A stretch of DNA of 64,000 nucleotides from an uncultured Glaciecola sp. (GTDB lineage: Bacteria; Pseudomonadota; Gammaproteobacteria; Enterobacterales; Alteromonadaceae). The notes beneath the pieces were generated by a model. That model made no database searches and was not told where the DNA came from. It saw nothing but the letters and a program-made list of their open reading frames with translations. The DNA is taken from contig CANMCE010000006.1 of assembly GCA_947496235.1 (NCBI GenBank), positions 124,001 through 188,000 of the forward strand, read 5' to 3'. The position numbers and the translations under genes are program-made. Each line of letters begins with the position of its first letter. Position 1 is the stretch's first letter. Of the stretch, positions 8,647 through 18,764 are shown in pieces.

Positions 8647-8672
8647 TCGCAAATAAACTTAAGCAGTTAATT

Positions 8673-8709
8673 AAAAGCAGCAATACTAAATAAAGTATTG
8701 CTGCTTTTT
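8673..8709 (+). terminator. Bidirectional intrinsic terminator
   Basis: A 15-bp perfect stem (AAAAGCAGCAATACT, six-base loop, AGTATTGCTGCTTTT) ends in a T run on the forward strand and, because of the A run on its left arm, also on the reverse strand. It serves the porin gene and the convergent LysR gene, whose stop lies inside the left arm. Confidence 0.9.
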
Positions 8710-9591
8710 GCCAAATGATGCTTTGAAATGATCGATAAGCAACTTTATCTTATGATCTGGTTGGCGAGTTCTAGGATAAACGGCATAAATTCCCATAGAT
8801 TTATTGGTGTAACGATTTAAAATTGGAATGAGTCTCCTACGTTCAACATCATCGTGCGCCAATGCTTGAGGCAAAAAACAAATCCCCAGATCCGCTAATG
8901 CCGCTTCTTTTACTGCAATTAAATTATTGCTAATAAATCTTCCTTTAATCATTAGTTGTTGTTCAACACCGTTAATATTGAATTGCCAATGGTCTACACC
9001 TGACGAATCATATTTATATTGTAAACATTCATGCTCATGTAATTCATTAGGATGCAAAGGCGTCCCATGTTTCTTTAAATATTTTGGGCTTGCGCAGACA
9101 ATCCATTTCGATTCCACTAATTTGCGCGCAATTAAACTGGAATCTTCCAAATGGGCGGTGCGAATGGCTATATCAAAACCTTCGTCAACTAAATCAACAA
9201 CTCTATTAGTGACTTGCAAATCAATTTTTATGTCTGGATATTCATTACAAAATTCAGCAATAGATTGGCCTAATACTAACTGAGCAGTTATGACTGGCAT
9301 TGTAATTTTTATAGTACCTTTGACTTCGTTTGAATAGGCGCAAACTACGTCGGTTGCATCTTGCATTGCAGTTTTTGCTATCAGCGCCTTTGAATATAAA
9401 GCTTTACCAGCGTCAGTTAAACTCAGCTTCCTAGTCGTTCGATATAAAAGTTGCACATTCAGAGTATCTTCTAATCGACCTATACGCTTACTTACCACTG
9501 AATTCGTTAGCTGAAGCATATCTGCTACTTTTGAAAAAGAACCCGTTTCAACTACTTGAACAAATAGCAGAATATCATCTGCGCGAATCAT
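8686..9591 (-). CDS. LysR-family transcriptional regulator
   Basis: 301 residues. An N-terminal winged helix (LLFVQVVETGSFSKVADMLQ ... VSKRIGRLED) is followed by a PBP2-type inducer-binding domain from about residue 90. Family members act as tetramers and usually control the adjacent divergent gene, which here is the D-lactate dehydrogenase. The 210-base gap carries a dyad, GGACT-N10-AGTCT, at 9666-9685 that could be its operator. The inducer is unknown. The C-terminal codons run into the shared terminator. Confidence 0.85.
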   Translation of the reverse strand: MIRADDILLFVQVVETGSFSKVADMLQLTNSVVSKRIGRLEDTLNVQLLYRTTRKLSLTDAGKALYSKALIAKTAMQDATDVVCAYSNEVKGTIKITMPVITAQLVLGQSIAEFCNEYPDIKIDLQVTNRVVDLVDEGFDIAIRTAHLEDSSLIARKLVESKWIVCASPKYLKKHGTPLHPNELHEHECLQYKYDSSGVDHWQFNINGVEQQLMIKGRFISNNLIAVKEAALADLGICFLPQALAHDDVERRRLIPILNRYTNKSMGIYAVYPRTRQPDHKIKLLIDHFKASFGKKQQYFI

Positions 9592-9801
9592 ATTATTCTC
9601 CGATTATGCAAGAAAAAGAAAAACACTAAGTAATTTATGGTAGGTATAACAGTAAACATTCGGTTGGACTATAAGACCTCAGTCTAGGCGTTAGTTCCTA
9701 TCTGGCCATTATTATTTTGGTTTTGAGTGCCATAAATATATGTTATCGTTGTGTAAAATTAAAAGTTATAACAAATTGTCATCTACCAATTGGAGAGCCC
9801 A

Positions 9802-11598
9802 ATGAGCGTGTCAGCGCCGCAAATTTCAGTTAAATCTCCCTCTAGTCCTTACGATAAATGTCTTGATAGCGGAGTTCGTTTAGGCGAATGGAAATATGAC
9901 GATACAGCTGAAATTTTAGAAAAGTTGGAAACTATTCTTGGTGTAGATAATGTCTCGGCGGATCCTAAAGACAATAAGCATTATCGAAAAGGTTGGCGTT
10001 CAGGTGAGGGCAGTGCTTTAGCTGTTTTGTTTCCTAAGAATCTATCATCACTTTGGCAGGCGATAAAATGTTGTGTGGCTTATGATTGTATTATCATAAT
10101 GCAGGCCGCCAATACTGGACTCACTGAAGGGTCAACGCCTAACAATAATGATTACGATCGTCCTGTTGTGGTAATAAATACATTGGCGCTAAATGATGTA
10201 TATTTGATTAATGAAGGATATCAAGTTGTTTGTCATCCTGGTGCGACTTTGCATAAACTTGAATCCATGCTAGCGGATATAGGTCGTACACCACACTCTG
10301 TAATAGGTTCTAGTTGTCTTGGCGCCTCTGTTATTGGTGGAATAGCTAACAATTCTGGAGGGGCTCTAGTAAAAAGAGGTCCGGCTTACACCGAATGCGC
10401 CTTGTTCGCGCAAATAAATGACCAAGGTCAGTTATTGCTATCAAATCATTTAGGACTTGATTTAGGCGATGACCCAGATGCTATTATTCAAAACTTAAGC
10501 ATTGGAAATTTTGACAGCGCTTCAAATGATCAAGGTTCCCGCTTGAGTTGTGATACCCAATACACTGCAAGAATAAGAGATATTACCTCGGATACTCCCA
10601 GCCGATACAATGCCAACCCTGATAGATTGTTTGAAGCTAGCGGATGTGCTGGTAAGCTAGCTATTTTTGCAGTAAGAGTTGATTCTCATAAAAAGCCTCA
10701 AGCAGAAAAAACATTCTACATTGGCACCAATGATCCCGCTGAATTAACCCAATTAAGACGGTCCATGTTGTCTGATTTACACTCTTTACCTGATGTTGCT
10801 GAATACATGCATAAAGACATTTTTGAAGTGTCTGAAAAATACGGTAAAGATACTTTCTTGAGCGTAAAGTATTTAGGCACTCAAAGACTACCTAAATTGT
10901 TTGCATTAAAATCGCGTATAGATAGTGCATTGAATGATATACATTGGTTGCCTAATGATTTAAGTGACAAAAGTATGCAGATGCTTAGTCGCTTATTGCC
11001 TCAGCACCTACCGCCAAGACTACTTAAATATAAAGATAAATATGAACATCATTTAATTTTAAAGGTAAGCGATGATGCTATTGCGCCTACCTCAGAATTT
11101 TTAGTTAACTTTTTTGCTGATTCTTCCAATGGTGACTACTTCGAATGTGATGCTGCCGAAGCACAAGGTGCGGTATTAAATAGATTTGCAGCCGCCGGTG
11201 CGGCTTTGCGATTTCAATTACTGAATAAAAAACGCTGTGGCGATATTTTAGCGCTCGATATTGCGCTAAAACGCAGTGAACAAGATTGGTTTGAACATCT
11301 GCCCCCAGACATTGATGCTATGATAGAAAAGAAGCTCTATTATGGGCATTTCTTTTGTTATGTTTTTCATCAAGATTATATCTTGAAGGCTTCGGCTGAT
11401 GCCAAGTTAGTTAAACAAGAAATGCTAAAGCTATTAGATAATCGTGGTGCGAAATATCCAGCTGAACATAATGTTGGGCATTTGTATTCTGCAGAAACAG
11501 AATTACAGCAGTTTTATCAAACATTAGATCCTACAAATACCTTCAATCCAGGCGTAGGTAAAATGGATAAAACCAAACGTAATTGTGGCTGTTGTTAA
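9802..11598 (+). CDS. dld: Quinone-dependent D-lactate dehydrogenase
   Basis: 598 residues from ATG 9802, which has GGAG 6 bases upstream; TTG 9790 would place that site inside the gene. It is an FAD enzyme oxidising D-lactate to pyruvate and feeding electrons to the quinone pool at the inner face of the cytoplasmic membrane. The FAD_binding_4 domain (about 40-210) shows MQAANTGLTEGSTPN and GASVIGGIANNSGGALVKRGP, typical of Dld. The membrane-binding Dld cap follows and the C-terminus has NVGHLY and TNTFNPGVGKM. Length is near the E. coli enzyme (571). It ends with an unusual cysteine-rich tail (NCGCC). Likely controlled by the divergent LysR gene. Confidence 0.92.
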   Translation: MSVSAPQISVKSPSSPYDKCLDSGVRLGEWKYDDTAEILEKLETILGVDNVSADPKDNKHYRKGWRSGEGSALAVLFPKNLSSLWQAIKCCVAYDCIIIMQAANTGLTEGSTPNNNDYDRPVVVINTLALNDVYLINEGYQVVCHPGATLHKLESMLADIGRTPHSVIGSSCLGASVIGGIANNSGGALVKRGPAYTECALFAQINDQGQLLLSNHLGLDLGDDPDAIIQNLSIGNFDSASNDQGSRLSCDTQYTARIRDITSDTPSRYNANPDRLFEASGCAGKLAIFAVRVDSHKKPQAEKTFYIGTNDPAELTQLRRSMLSDLHSLPDVAEYMHKDIFEVSEKYGKDTFLSVKYLGTQRLPKLFALKSRIDSALNDIHWLPNDLSDKSMQMLSRLLPQHLPPRLLKYKDKYEHHLILKVSDDAIAPTSEFLVNFFADSSNGDYFECDAAEAQGAVLNRFAAAGAALRFQLLNKKRCGDILALDIALKRSEQDWFEHLPPDIDAMIEKKLYYGHFFCYVFHQDYILKASADAKLVKQEMLKLLDNRGAKYPAEHNVGHLYSAETELQQFYQTLDPTNTFNPGVGKMDKTKRNCGCC

Positions 11599-11682
11599 GC
11601 TGAGTTGCTTATAGTTTAAAACTTAAGTAGTATCAGCTTAGTATTTTCGGCTTAAGGATCGAGCAAATGTCGAGTGGTTCTT

Positions 11683-14600
11683 ATGCGCAGTAGTATCAAT
11701 CTCATTTTCTTTTGTTTTGTTTTTGCATGTTTTCGTCCATCACTAGCTCTCGAAAATACATCGCCTCTGATTATTGATCCCAGATTACATGTTGTAGACA
11801 CATCCATTGGATTAAACCAAGACTCTGTTTATGACATGCATGTTGACGATATTGGATTTCTTTGGTTGGGAACCGATGAAGGTCTAAATCGTTATGATGG
11901 TCAAAAAGTCGATATAATAAGAGATATCGACGGTTTGTTACGCAATAACCCAATATATTTCATTCTACAACCAGACCCTTCAACGCTTATTTTATCAACA
12001 GGAAAGCGCGGAATAGTTGTTTTCGATCTAAATAAAAATACCGCACGTTCAATTTTAGATGTTCCATTACGCCTAGAGGTGGATTTTAAGCAGTTTTCTG
12101 ATGCCATGTTGATTCAAGAAAATGGCAATATTTTGGTTGCTATGAATGAAGAAATATACCGCCTCGATGCTAAGACTTTTGAAGCAACCATGGTATTTAG
12201 GCTCACTGATACCCAAGTTGAAAACATGCATAGCATTAGAGCGCTTTATTACGAAAACGGACTATTGCTGATTGGCACAACTAATGGATTGCTAGCCTAT
12301 GATGAAATACTCGATTCGAGTAAAGTTATTTTTGAGAGTCTCGCAATTAACGATCATAGTGCCGATGTTAAGTTTTTAAATCGGATTGAACCTGATTATC
12401 TTTGGATTGGTACCGTAAAAGGGTTGTATAAGTACAATTACGGTAGTTTGATCAAACACATTAAATCAAATTGGCAACTACCACCGAAATTAGTGGTAAA
12501 TAGCGACCTCAATATTTGGGATGTTAAAAAGAACGCCGCCGGTCAGATTTACATCGGGTCCGAAATTGGCTTGTTAAATTATAACCAAACTAAACAAGAA
12601 CTCGTGTTCCTACTTGAACCCAAAAAGAATGTTGAAGTAATTTCAAATCCGGCTATAAAACGTCTTGTTTTCGACGCTAATGATAATGTTTGGCTTGCAA
12701 CGGACAAAAGTGGGGCTTTTCTCTGGTCGCCAGTTAGCTTGCTGTTTAAGAATGTATTTAAATCAGCGATTCATAGTTCAGAAAATAATCTGAGTAATAA
12801 TTCTGTTTGGTCGTTAAATCAAACCACTGAAAATACTTTGTGGGTGGGTACAGTTAACGGCTTAAATAAGTACGATTTAGATTCAGGCAAAATACAAATA
12901 TTTAATCAAAGCCCGAGTAGGTTCACTGATTTTTCTGAATCAGACATCCAGCTAATCGAAACTTTTGATCAACGATATCTATGGTTATCTACAGGTACAG
13001 GCGTGCGACTGTTCGATACCCAAGAGACTGTTTTTGTTGATATTGCGGAAAAATACAGCCAAGAAATAAAACAAACCTTAGATGGGTTTCCTCATGCTAT
13101 AAGGTTCGATGGCGTAGGGAATTTGTGGTCGGTAAATCCAGAATCTGACCTTTTTTACATAGATTTAAAAAATAAAAAGGTCATCAATTTTTCTACAATT
13201 GCGCCAGAATTTCCGACGCCAGAAGTTGCTGATATGGTTGGATATGATGCCATAACAAATATGATGCTAGTGGCTAGCTATGGCAAATTAATCGGGATTA
13301 ATATCGATGATTTAAGTTGGAAGGTATTGCATCAGATCCACTCAAACCTAGTTGATTTTTATTCTCTCCCAAATGCGTTTGTAAGAGATGGAACAGAAAG
13401 GATTTGGCTGTCTTATTTGGGAGTAGGCTTGTTTGAACTCGATAGCCAATCGTTTAAAGAACGCAACCATTACAATGATTCAAATATTTTAGCAGACAAT
13501 ATTTTATATGGCTTACATGTAGATCACGATGGCAACCTTTGGTTTTCTTCACATTCAGGTATACATCGATTATCTCCAACTTCTTCGAGTGTTAATTCAT
13601 TTCACTATGCCCACGGCCTATCTTCTGTAGAATTTAATCAAGGGGCTTACACTGTGCTGTCTAGTGGTGATATTGCTTATGGAGGTAACTCTGGATTTAC
13701 TATCTTTTCCCCAGATAAATTGAGCGAAGAAGCAGATCGAACTCCACATCAACCAATTATTACTTCGGTCAGCTTAGCCAGTAGAGAATTAATTTCGCCG
13801 CTTACGGATCTTACAGGAACGACTATAAATCTAAACTACGATGATTTTGGTCTTAGCATCAGCTTCTCTATTCCATCTTTTAATACCACTTACACACCGA
13901 GATTTGGATATCGGATAATTAATGACAAGAACGTGATTAATTATCCCGTTGTTGCTAACAACAAAATTACAATTCCCACGCTACCTGCGGGCAAATATAA
14001 AATTGAAGTTTACAACGCCAATAAGTCTCGAAATCAATCTGAGCCTGCAGTGCTTTTTGTAAACGTTAGTTATCACCCTATGTTAACCCCAATAGCAATA
14101 GTGCTTTATGTGTTAACATTTTTAAGTTTATTAGCATTTTATTTGCATAGAAAAAGTGCTATGGAACTGGCGTTAACCCAAGCGAATAAACAAGTAAGTC
14201 TATACAATAAGCGTCTAAATGATGCATTGGAAGCCACGAATTCACACATTTGGGAATGGTCGAGTGAGTCAAATTTACTGGTCGGAGAGCGAATAAAACA
14301 GGAATTCACTGGCACTGAAAACGCTTCGATAGTATTTGAAGATTATATTGCGCGTATCTACAAAGATGATGTTGAAGACTACATAAATCATTGGAATGCT
14401 TTTTTAGATAAGAAAATTGATCACTTTGACATCACCTATAGATTCGTGGATCGAGAAGGCGAGATTTTGTGGTACCGAGATATTGGTAGTCTAATTGACA
14501 GTGAAAACAACAATAAAGCGCTTTCTATAAAAGGAACATATTCAAATCTTACCCAATCTGTGGCAGCTCAAGAGCGGTTAAAACTATTTGGTAATGCATT

Positions 14601-16278
14601 TAAATCAACGCGAGATTGGGTCATTATCTTTGATCGCAATTATTCACCTGTGGTTGCTAATCCCACTATGATCAAAGCCTTTGGTATATCAGGTCGTAAA
14701 AAGAACGATTTAGCGTTGAATCAGATTATTAATAACTATCACAATGAATACCGCTTATTAATCAAAAGGATGAAAGAGCTCCAATTAGGAGAGCATTGGA
14801 AAGACGAAGTAAGATTAAATGTCAATCAAAGGCAACTGACATTTTTAGTTGATATCAGTGCAATTTCGATGCATAAAAACAGTCAGTCTCCGGATTACTT
14901 TTTGGTAATTGGGACTGATATTACCCAACAAATTCAAGCCCAATCTGAATTACAAAAGTTAGCAAATTATGACGTTCTCACTGGGTTGATAAATAGATCC
15001 TTATTAATAGAAAGAATGCGTCATTCAATACAATTTGCGCGACGCCACCAAACAAAAGTTTATGCTCTTTTCATCGATTTAGACGGGTTTAAACCTGTTA
15101 ATGATTCATTTGGCCATCAAGCCGGCGATAAGTTGCTAATAGAAATTGCCAATCGAATTAAGAACACTTTTAGGGAACAAGATAGCGTTGCCAGGTTGGG
15201 AGGAGATGAGTTTGTCGTGGTGCTTGATGAGGTAGCCGACAATCAACAGATTTCTAGAATCATGCAGGAGCTTTGTGATCTGATATCTCAGCCTATTTCT
15301 TTGGGAAATACCACAGTATCCGTCTCTGCATGTATTGGCGCCGCAATGTACCCTGAAGATGCGGATAATGCAGAAAATCTATTACGCAATGCTGATATTG
15401 CAATGTACGATGCTAAAGCGGTAAATAATCGACAACACAGTTTTTTTAATCATGCGATGAATGAACAAGTGCATTGGGATGTTGTTATGCGCAATAAAAT
15501 TAGGGTCGCAACGAATCAAAAAGAGTTTATTAACCATTATCAGCCAATTATTGATGCAAGTACTGGTTACACAGCAGGTTTCGAATTACTTCTACGTTGG
15601 CGAGACGGCGAAACAGAAGTTTCTCCAGCACAATTTATCCCTATCGCAGAAAAAACAGGATGTATCGTCGATATTACCATGGATGCCATAGAAGCTACGA
15701 TTAATGATATGGCAAATTGGTATTTGAGCGGGTTTAGGGGGTATGTAGCAATAAATTTATCACCATTGATCTTCAATGGGCGACCTCAGCTTGAAACCAT
15801 CTGTGGAATGTTACGAAAACATAATTTGCCCGTGTCTAGTTTACGTTTTGAAATTACCGAAAGTGTCCTTATTGATGAGCCTAGAAAAGTGACTCGTTAT
15901 ATGCAGGAGATCCAAAATAAAGGTTTCTTAATTGCGTTGGACGATTTTGGTACTGGTTATTCTTCGCTAAAGTATTTAAAAGATTTTCCAATCGATATTT
16001 TAAAAATAGACAAGTCGTTTGTTGATGATATTGACTCAGATCGTAGTACTCAATCTATAGTGAGCTCTACACTTCAAATGAGCAGAGCAATGGATATTCA
16101 AACCATAGCCGAAGGAGTAGAAACCCAAGAGCAACTGGCATATTTTGCTCGTTCTGGCTGTGGCTTTTTACAAGGTTTCATTTTTTCAAAAGCGGTGGAT
16201 GCTGCTGAGGCTAAATTATTAATTAATAAACAATGGTTTGACGTGCAAGAATCAAACGTACATAGGCTAGAATTATAG
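11683..16278 (+). CDS. Beta-propeller sensor with PAS, GGDEF and EAL domains
   Basis: About 1531 residues. Signal peptide, then many Reg_prop blades (GFLWLGTDEGLNRYDG, LWVGTVNGLNKYD) to about 690, a Y_Y_Y immunoglobulin-like domain to about 795 and one membrane helix at about 800-820. The cytoplasmic part has two PAS domains (about 845-955 and 965-1085), GGDEF (1090-1255, RLGGDEF intact) and EAL (1270-1520). The EAL motif reads ELL, but the other metal and catalytic residues are visible (NLSP, FEITES, DDFGTGYSSL, KIDKSF, AEGVE, LQG). It probably senses a periplasmic ligand, perhaps glycan-derived as in hybrid two-component relatives, and makes or degrades c-di-GMP. ATG 11683 is preferred over GTG 11674 because GAGTGG lies just upstream. 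Confidence 0.85.
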   Translation: MRSSINLIFFCFVFACFRPSLALENTSPLIIDPRLHVVDTSIGLNQDSVYDMHVDDIGFLWLGTDEGLNRYDGQKVDIIRDIDGLLRNNPIYFILQPDPSTLILSTGKRGIVVFDLNKNTARSILDVPLRLEVDFKQFSDAMLIQENGNILVAMNEEIYRLDAKTFEATMVFRLTDTQVENMHSIRALYYENGLLLIGTTNGLLAYDEILDSSKVIFESLAINDHSADVKFLNRIEPDYLWIGTVKGLYKYNYGSLIKHIKSNWQLPPKLVVNSDLNIWDVKKNAAGQIYIGSEIGLLNYNQTKQELVFLLEPKKNVEVISNPAIKRLVFDANDNVWLATDKSGAFLWSPVSLLFKNVFKSAIHSSENNLSNNSVWSLNQTTENTLWVGTVNGLNKYDLDSGKIQIFNQSPSRFTDFSESDIQLIETFDQRYLWLSTGTGVRLFDTQETVFVDIAEKYSQEIKQTLDGFPHAIRFDGVGNLWSVNPESDLFYIDLKNKKVINFSTIAPEFPTPEVADMVGYDAITNMMLVASYGKLIGINIDDLSWKVLHQIHSNLVDFYSLPNAFVRDGTERIWLSYLGVGLFELDSQSFKERNHYNDSNILADNILYGLHVDHDGNLWFSSHSGIHRLSPTSSSVNSFHYAHGLSSVEFNQGAYTVLSSGDIAYGGNSGFTIFSPDKLSEEADRTPHQPIITSVSLASRELISPLTDLTGTTINLNYDDFGLSISFSIPSFNTTYTPRFGYRIINDKNVINYPVVANNKITIPTLPAGKYKIEVYNANKSRNQSEPAVLFVNVSYHPMLTPIAIVLYVLTFLSLLAFYLHRKSAMELALTQANKQVSLYNKRLNDALEATNSHIWEWSSESNLLVGERIKQEFTGTENASIVFEDYIARIYKDDVEDYINHWNAFLDKKIDHFDITYRFVDREGEILWYRDIGSLIDSENNNKALSIKGTYSNLTQSVAAQERLKLFGNAFKSTRDWVIIFDRNYSPVVANPTMIKAFGISGRKKNDLALNQIINNYHNEYRLLIKRMKELQLGEHWKDEVRLNVNQRQLTFLVDISAISMHKNSQSPDYFLVIGTDITQQIQAQSELQKLANYDVLTGLINRSLLIERMRHSIQFARRHQTKVYALFIDLDGFKPVNDSFGHQAGDKLLIEIANRIKNTFREQDSVARLGGDEFVVVLDEVADNQQISRIMQELCDLISQPISLGNTTVSVSACIGAAMYPEDADNAENLLRNADIAMYDAKAVNNRQHSFFNHAMNEQVHWDVVMRNKIRVATNQKEFINHYQPIIDASTGYTAGFELLLRWRDGETEVSPAQFIPIAEKTGCIVDITMDAIEATINDMANWYLSGFRGYVAINLSPLIFNGRPQLETICGMLRKHNLPVSSLRFEITESVLIDEPRKVTRYMQEIQNKGFLIALDDFGTGYSSLKYLKDFPIDILKIDKSFVDDIDSDRSTQSIVSSTLQMSRAMDIQTIAEGVETQEQLAYFARSGCGFLQGFIFSKAVDAAEAKLLINKQWFDVQESNVHRLEL

Positions 16279-16281
16279 GCT

Positions 16282-16313
16282 TACTGGTAACAAGTATGAC
16301 CAGTATTTATTTT
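16282..16313 (+). terminator. Probable intrinsic terminator
   Basis: TACTGGT / ACCAGTA 7-bp stem with a 10-base loop, followed by TTTATTTT, a few bases after the stop of the propeller/GGDEF/EAL gene. The stem is short, so strength is uncertain. Confidence 0.6.
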
Positions 16314-16440
16314 GGTTATTGTTCTCTATACAAAATTCTGAGAGTCTCCTAAGCAAAAAGCGGTTGTGTTATTCAATCGATCCTGCGACATTATGCGTAT
16401 GTAACTAATATGTAAATAAAATAATTGATTCAGGTTGCTT

Positions 16441-18111
16441 ATGTCGTCAGAAAGTACTCATCAGTTGGATAATCAGACAATCCATTCACCCTTATCCATG
16501 TTATATCGTTGGGAGCAAGAAAAGCCGGACCAACACTATATGACTCAACCTGTAGATGGCAAATCACAAACCTATACATGGGCTGAAACTGCTACCGCTG
16601 TGCGTAAATTAGCTGCCCGGTTAAAAACCTATGAATATCATCCCGGAACGCGTATCGCGGTGTTGGCTAAAAATACTGCCGAATGGGTGATCACTGACCT
16701 TGCTATTATGATGGCAGGTCACATTTCAGTACCTATTTTTGCAACCGCCGGTAAAGATACGATTGAATACGTATTAGAGCACGCTGAATGCCCTTTATTA
16801 TTTGTAGGAAAGTTAGACAATTACGATTCCATCAATCAATGTGAATTAGAAAAAGTCACTACTGTAGGTTTTCCATACGAAGGCTACAGTGCCGATCACA
16901 AGTGGCATGACTTTATTGACGTTGCACCTTTAGAAGAAAACCCTGTGCCTGATATGAACGCGATTATGACGATCATTTATACGTCAGGCAGTACAGGCCA
17001 GCCTAAAGGCGTCGTGCACACATATGCAACTATTTGCTGGGCGGCGCAAAACTCATTGAACACATTGACTATATCTGATGCAGATAGGGCCATGAGTTAT
17101 CTACCTTTAGCGCATATTACTGAACGCGTATTGGTAGAATTAGCCAGTTTCTATTCCAGTATGACACTGCATTTTGTTGAATCATTAGAAACTTTTGCCA
17201 GAGATGTCAAACATTGCCGTCCCACCTTATTTATTTCCGTACCAAGGTTATGGACCAAATTTCAAATGGGAGTTTTGGTAAAAGTTTCCCAGAAAAAGCT
17301 AAATGTTTTATTAAAAATACCCTTTGTGGGTAAGAAGGTAGCTGCAAAAATTCGTGAAGAATTGGGCCTTAATGATGCTCGGCTCTGGGCTTCTGGTTCA
17401 GCGCCTTTAGCGCCTGCTATTATCAAATGGTTTAGTAAAATTGGAATCAATATATCTGAAGGTTGGGGCATGACCGAAAACTCAGCGTACGGTACTTCTA
17501 GTGTTCCTTTCAGATTGGATAAAATTGGTTGCATAGGCAAAGCCTACGAGGGTGTCGACATTCGAATAGCCGAAGATGGAGAAATTCAGGTTAAATCTCC
17601 ATGTAATATGATTGGCTATTACAAGGACCAAGAAAAAACCAGCGGCGTTTTCACAAATGATGGCTACTTAAGAACCGGCGATAAAGGTGAAATAGATAGC
17701 GACGGTTATGTACGAATTACTGGTCGTTTAAAAGACATCTTTAAAACAGAGAAAGGTAAGTACGTAACGCCTGCGCCAATTGAAGCCAAAATTATGGAAA
17801 ACTCAGTGGTAGAACAAGTCTGTGTGACTGGGACTAACTTACCACAACCTATTGCGCTATTAGTGCTATCAGCCGAGGCGCAAACCAAATCTAAGGAAGA
17901 AATTTCACAACTGTTGCAAGCGACATTAGAACAAGTGAATGCTGGTTTAGAAAGCCATCAAAGACTCGACCGAATTATTGTATTCTTGCAAGAATGGTCA
18001 ATTGAAAACGACCTGTTAACACCAACACTTAAAGTAAAACGTCATGTGATCGAAGAAAGATTTAGTGACGTTATTCACAGCAAATTTAAAGATAAAATTG
18101 TTTGGCAATAG
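16441..18111 (+). CDS. AMP-binding acyl-CoA synthetase (long-chain type)
   Basis: 556 residues from ATG 16441 (AGG 7 bases upstream). An adenylate-forming enzyme that would activate fatty acids to acyl-CoA in two ATP-dependent steps. The nucleotide loop YTSGSTGQPKGVVHTY, the GWGMTENS motif and the hinge YLRTGDKGEIDSDGYVRITG with KDIFKTEKGKY are all present. It is of the AMP-dependent synthetase class related to FadD15-type proteins rather than classical FadD. The chain length of the substrate cannot be read from sequence. It stands alone between its own leader and a terminator; acyl-CoA products would feed the dehydrogenases near 25 and 31 kb. Confidence 0.88.
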   Translation: MSSESTHQLDNQTIHSPLSMLYRWEQEKPDQHYMTQPVDGKSQTYTWAETATAVRKLAARLKTYEYHPGTRIAVLAKNTAEWVITDLAIMMAGHISVPIFATAGKDTIEYVLEHAECPLLFVGKLDNYDSINQCELEKVTTVGFPYEGYSADHKWHDFIDVAPLEENPVPDMNAIMTIIYTSGSTGQPKGVVHTYATICWAAQNSLNTLTISDADRAMSYLPLAHITERVLVELASFYSSMTLHFVESLETFARDVKHCRPTLFISVPRLWTKFQMGVLVKVSQKKLNVLLKIPFVGKKVAAKIREELGLNDARLWASGSAPLAPAIIKWFSKIGINISEGWGMTENSAYGTSSVPFRLDKIGCIGKAYEGVDIRIAEDGEIQVKSPCNMIGYYKDQEKTSGVFTNDGYLRTGDKGEIDSDGYVRITGRLKDIFKTEKGKYVTPAPIEAKIMENSVVEQVCVTGTNLPQPIALLVLSAEAQTKSKEEISQLLQATLEQVNAGLESHQRLDRIIVFLQEWSIENDLLTPTLKVKRHVIEERFSDVIHSKFKDKIVWQ

Positions 18112-18138
18112 AAGTTAAGCAAATCTCAAGTAAGAACA

Positions 18139-18175
18139 AAAAAACTGCTTCGAATGTCCGAGCAGTTTTTTTTTT
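18139..18175 (+). terminator. Intrinsic terminator of the acyl-CoA synthetase gene
   Basis: Stem AACTGCT/AGCAGTT, extended imperfectly inward, with a short loop and a run of ten T. The left A run gives some activity on the reverse strand too. Confidence 0.85.
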
Positions 18176-18336
18176 GTAACTCGATCCATAAACTATCCTT
18201 ATCACTTTTAATAAAATAGCCAAAAGTATAACAAAAATTAAAGGTTAGACCTGTTAGGTCGATATCAAGACTGAACGGACGCCTTTATTCACAGCGTTTT
18301 CCATTTGCTCAATTTTCAATTAATAAGGTACAACTC

Positions 18337-18756
18337 ATGTATAAACAGTTGCTAGGTGCAACGCTGTGCTTGCTGTGCTTATTGCTCAGCGGGAGCGCAT
18401 TTGCAAAGCTTACTGTTATCGTTAATCCAGCAAATTCTGACCCTTTAGATGAAAAAACGGTTCAACGTATTTTTTTAGGGAAAGAAAAAAAGTTTGCTAG
18501 CGGTACAGAGTCTATTCCAGTAAATCAATCACCTGATAATGCGTTGAGGCATGAATTTGATGAAACTATTTTAGGTAGGAACACCAGTCAGGTATCTGCT
18601 TACTGGTCAAAGTTGGTATTTACTGGGAAAGGAATTCCACCTAAAGAAGTTATGAACGATGCTGAAGTAATAGAGTTGGTATCTAAAAATCCAAGTGTTA
18701 TCGGTTATGTGGATTCTTCTTCACTTACTGATGCAGTAAAAGCAATAGACTTATAG
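18337..18756 (+). CDS. Small PstS-like periplasmic binding protein
   Basis: 139 residues with a signal peptide (about 1-23, ending AFA). The mature part (LTVIVNPANSDPLDEKTVQRIFLGKEKKF, then AYWSKLVFTGKGIPP and NPSVIGYVDSS) matches one lobe of phosphate-binding PstS-like proteins, at well under half the usual length. The spacing to the porin ORF is only a few bases, so the two form an operon. Such pairs occur in other marine gammaproteobacteria; a role in anion or phosphate uptake is inferred. No ABC permease or ATPase is nearby. Confidence 0.75.
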   Translation: MYKQLLGATLCLLCLLLSGSAFAKLTVIVNPANSDPLDEKTVQRIFLGKEKKFASGTESIPVNQSPDNALRHEFDETILGRNTSQVSAYWSKLVFTGKGIPPKEVMNDAEVIELVSKNPSVIGYVDSSSLTDAVKAIDL

Positions 18757-18764
18757 AGGTGGTC

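Noticed and set aside
18112-18336. Extra gene in the gap after the acyl-CoA synthetase
   Set aside because: Only a terminator and an AT-rich leader with a small GACCT/AGGTC hairpin; no supported frame.
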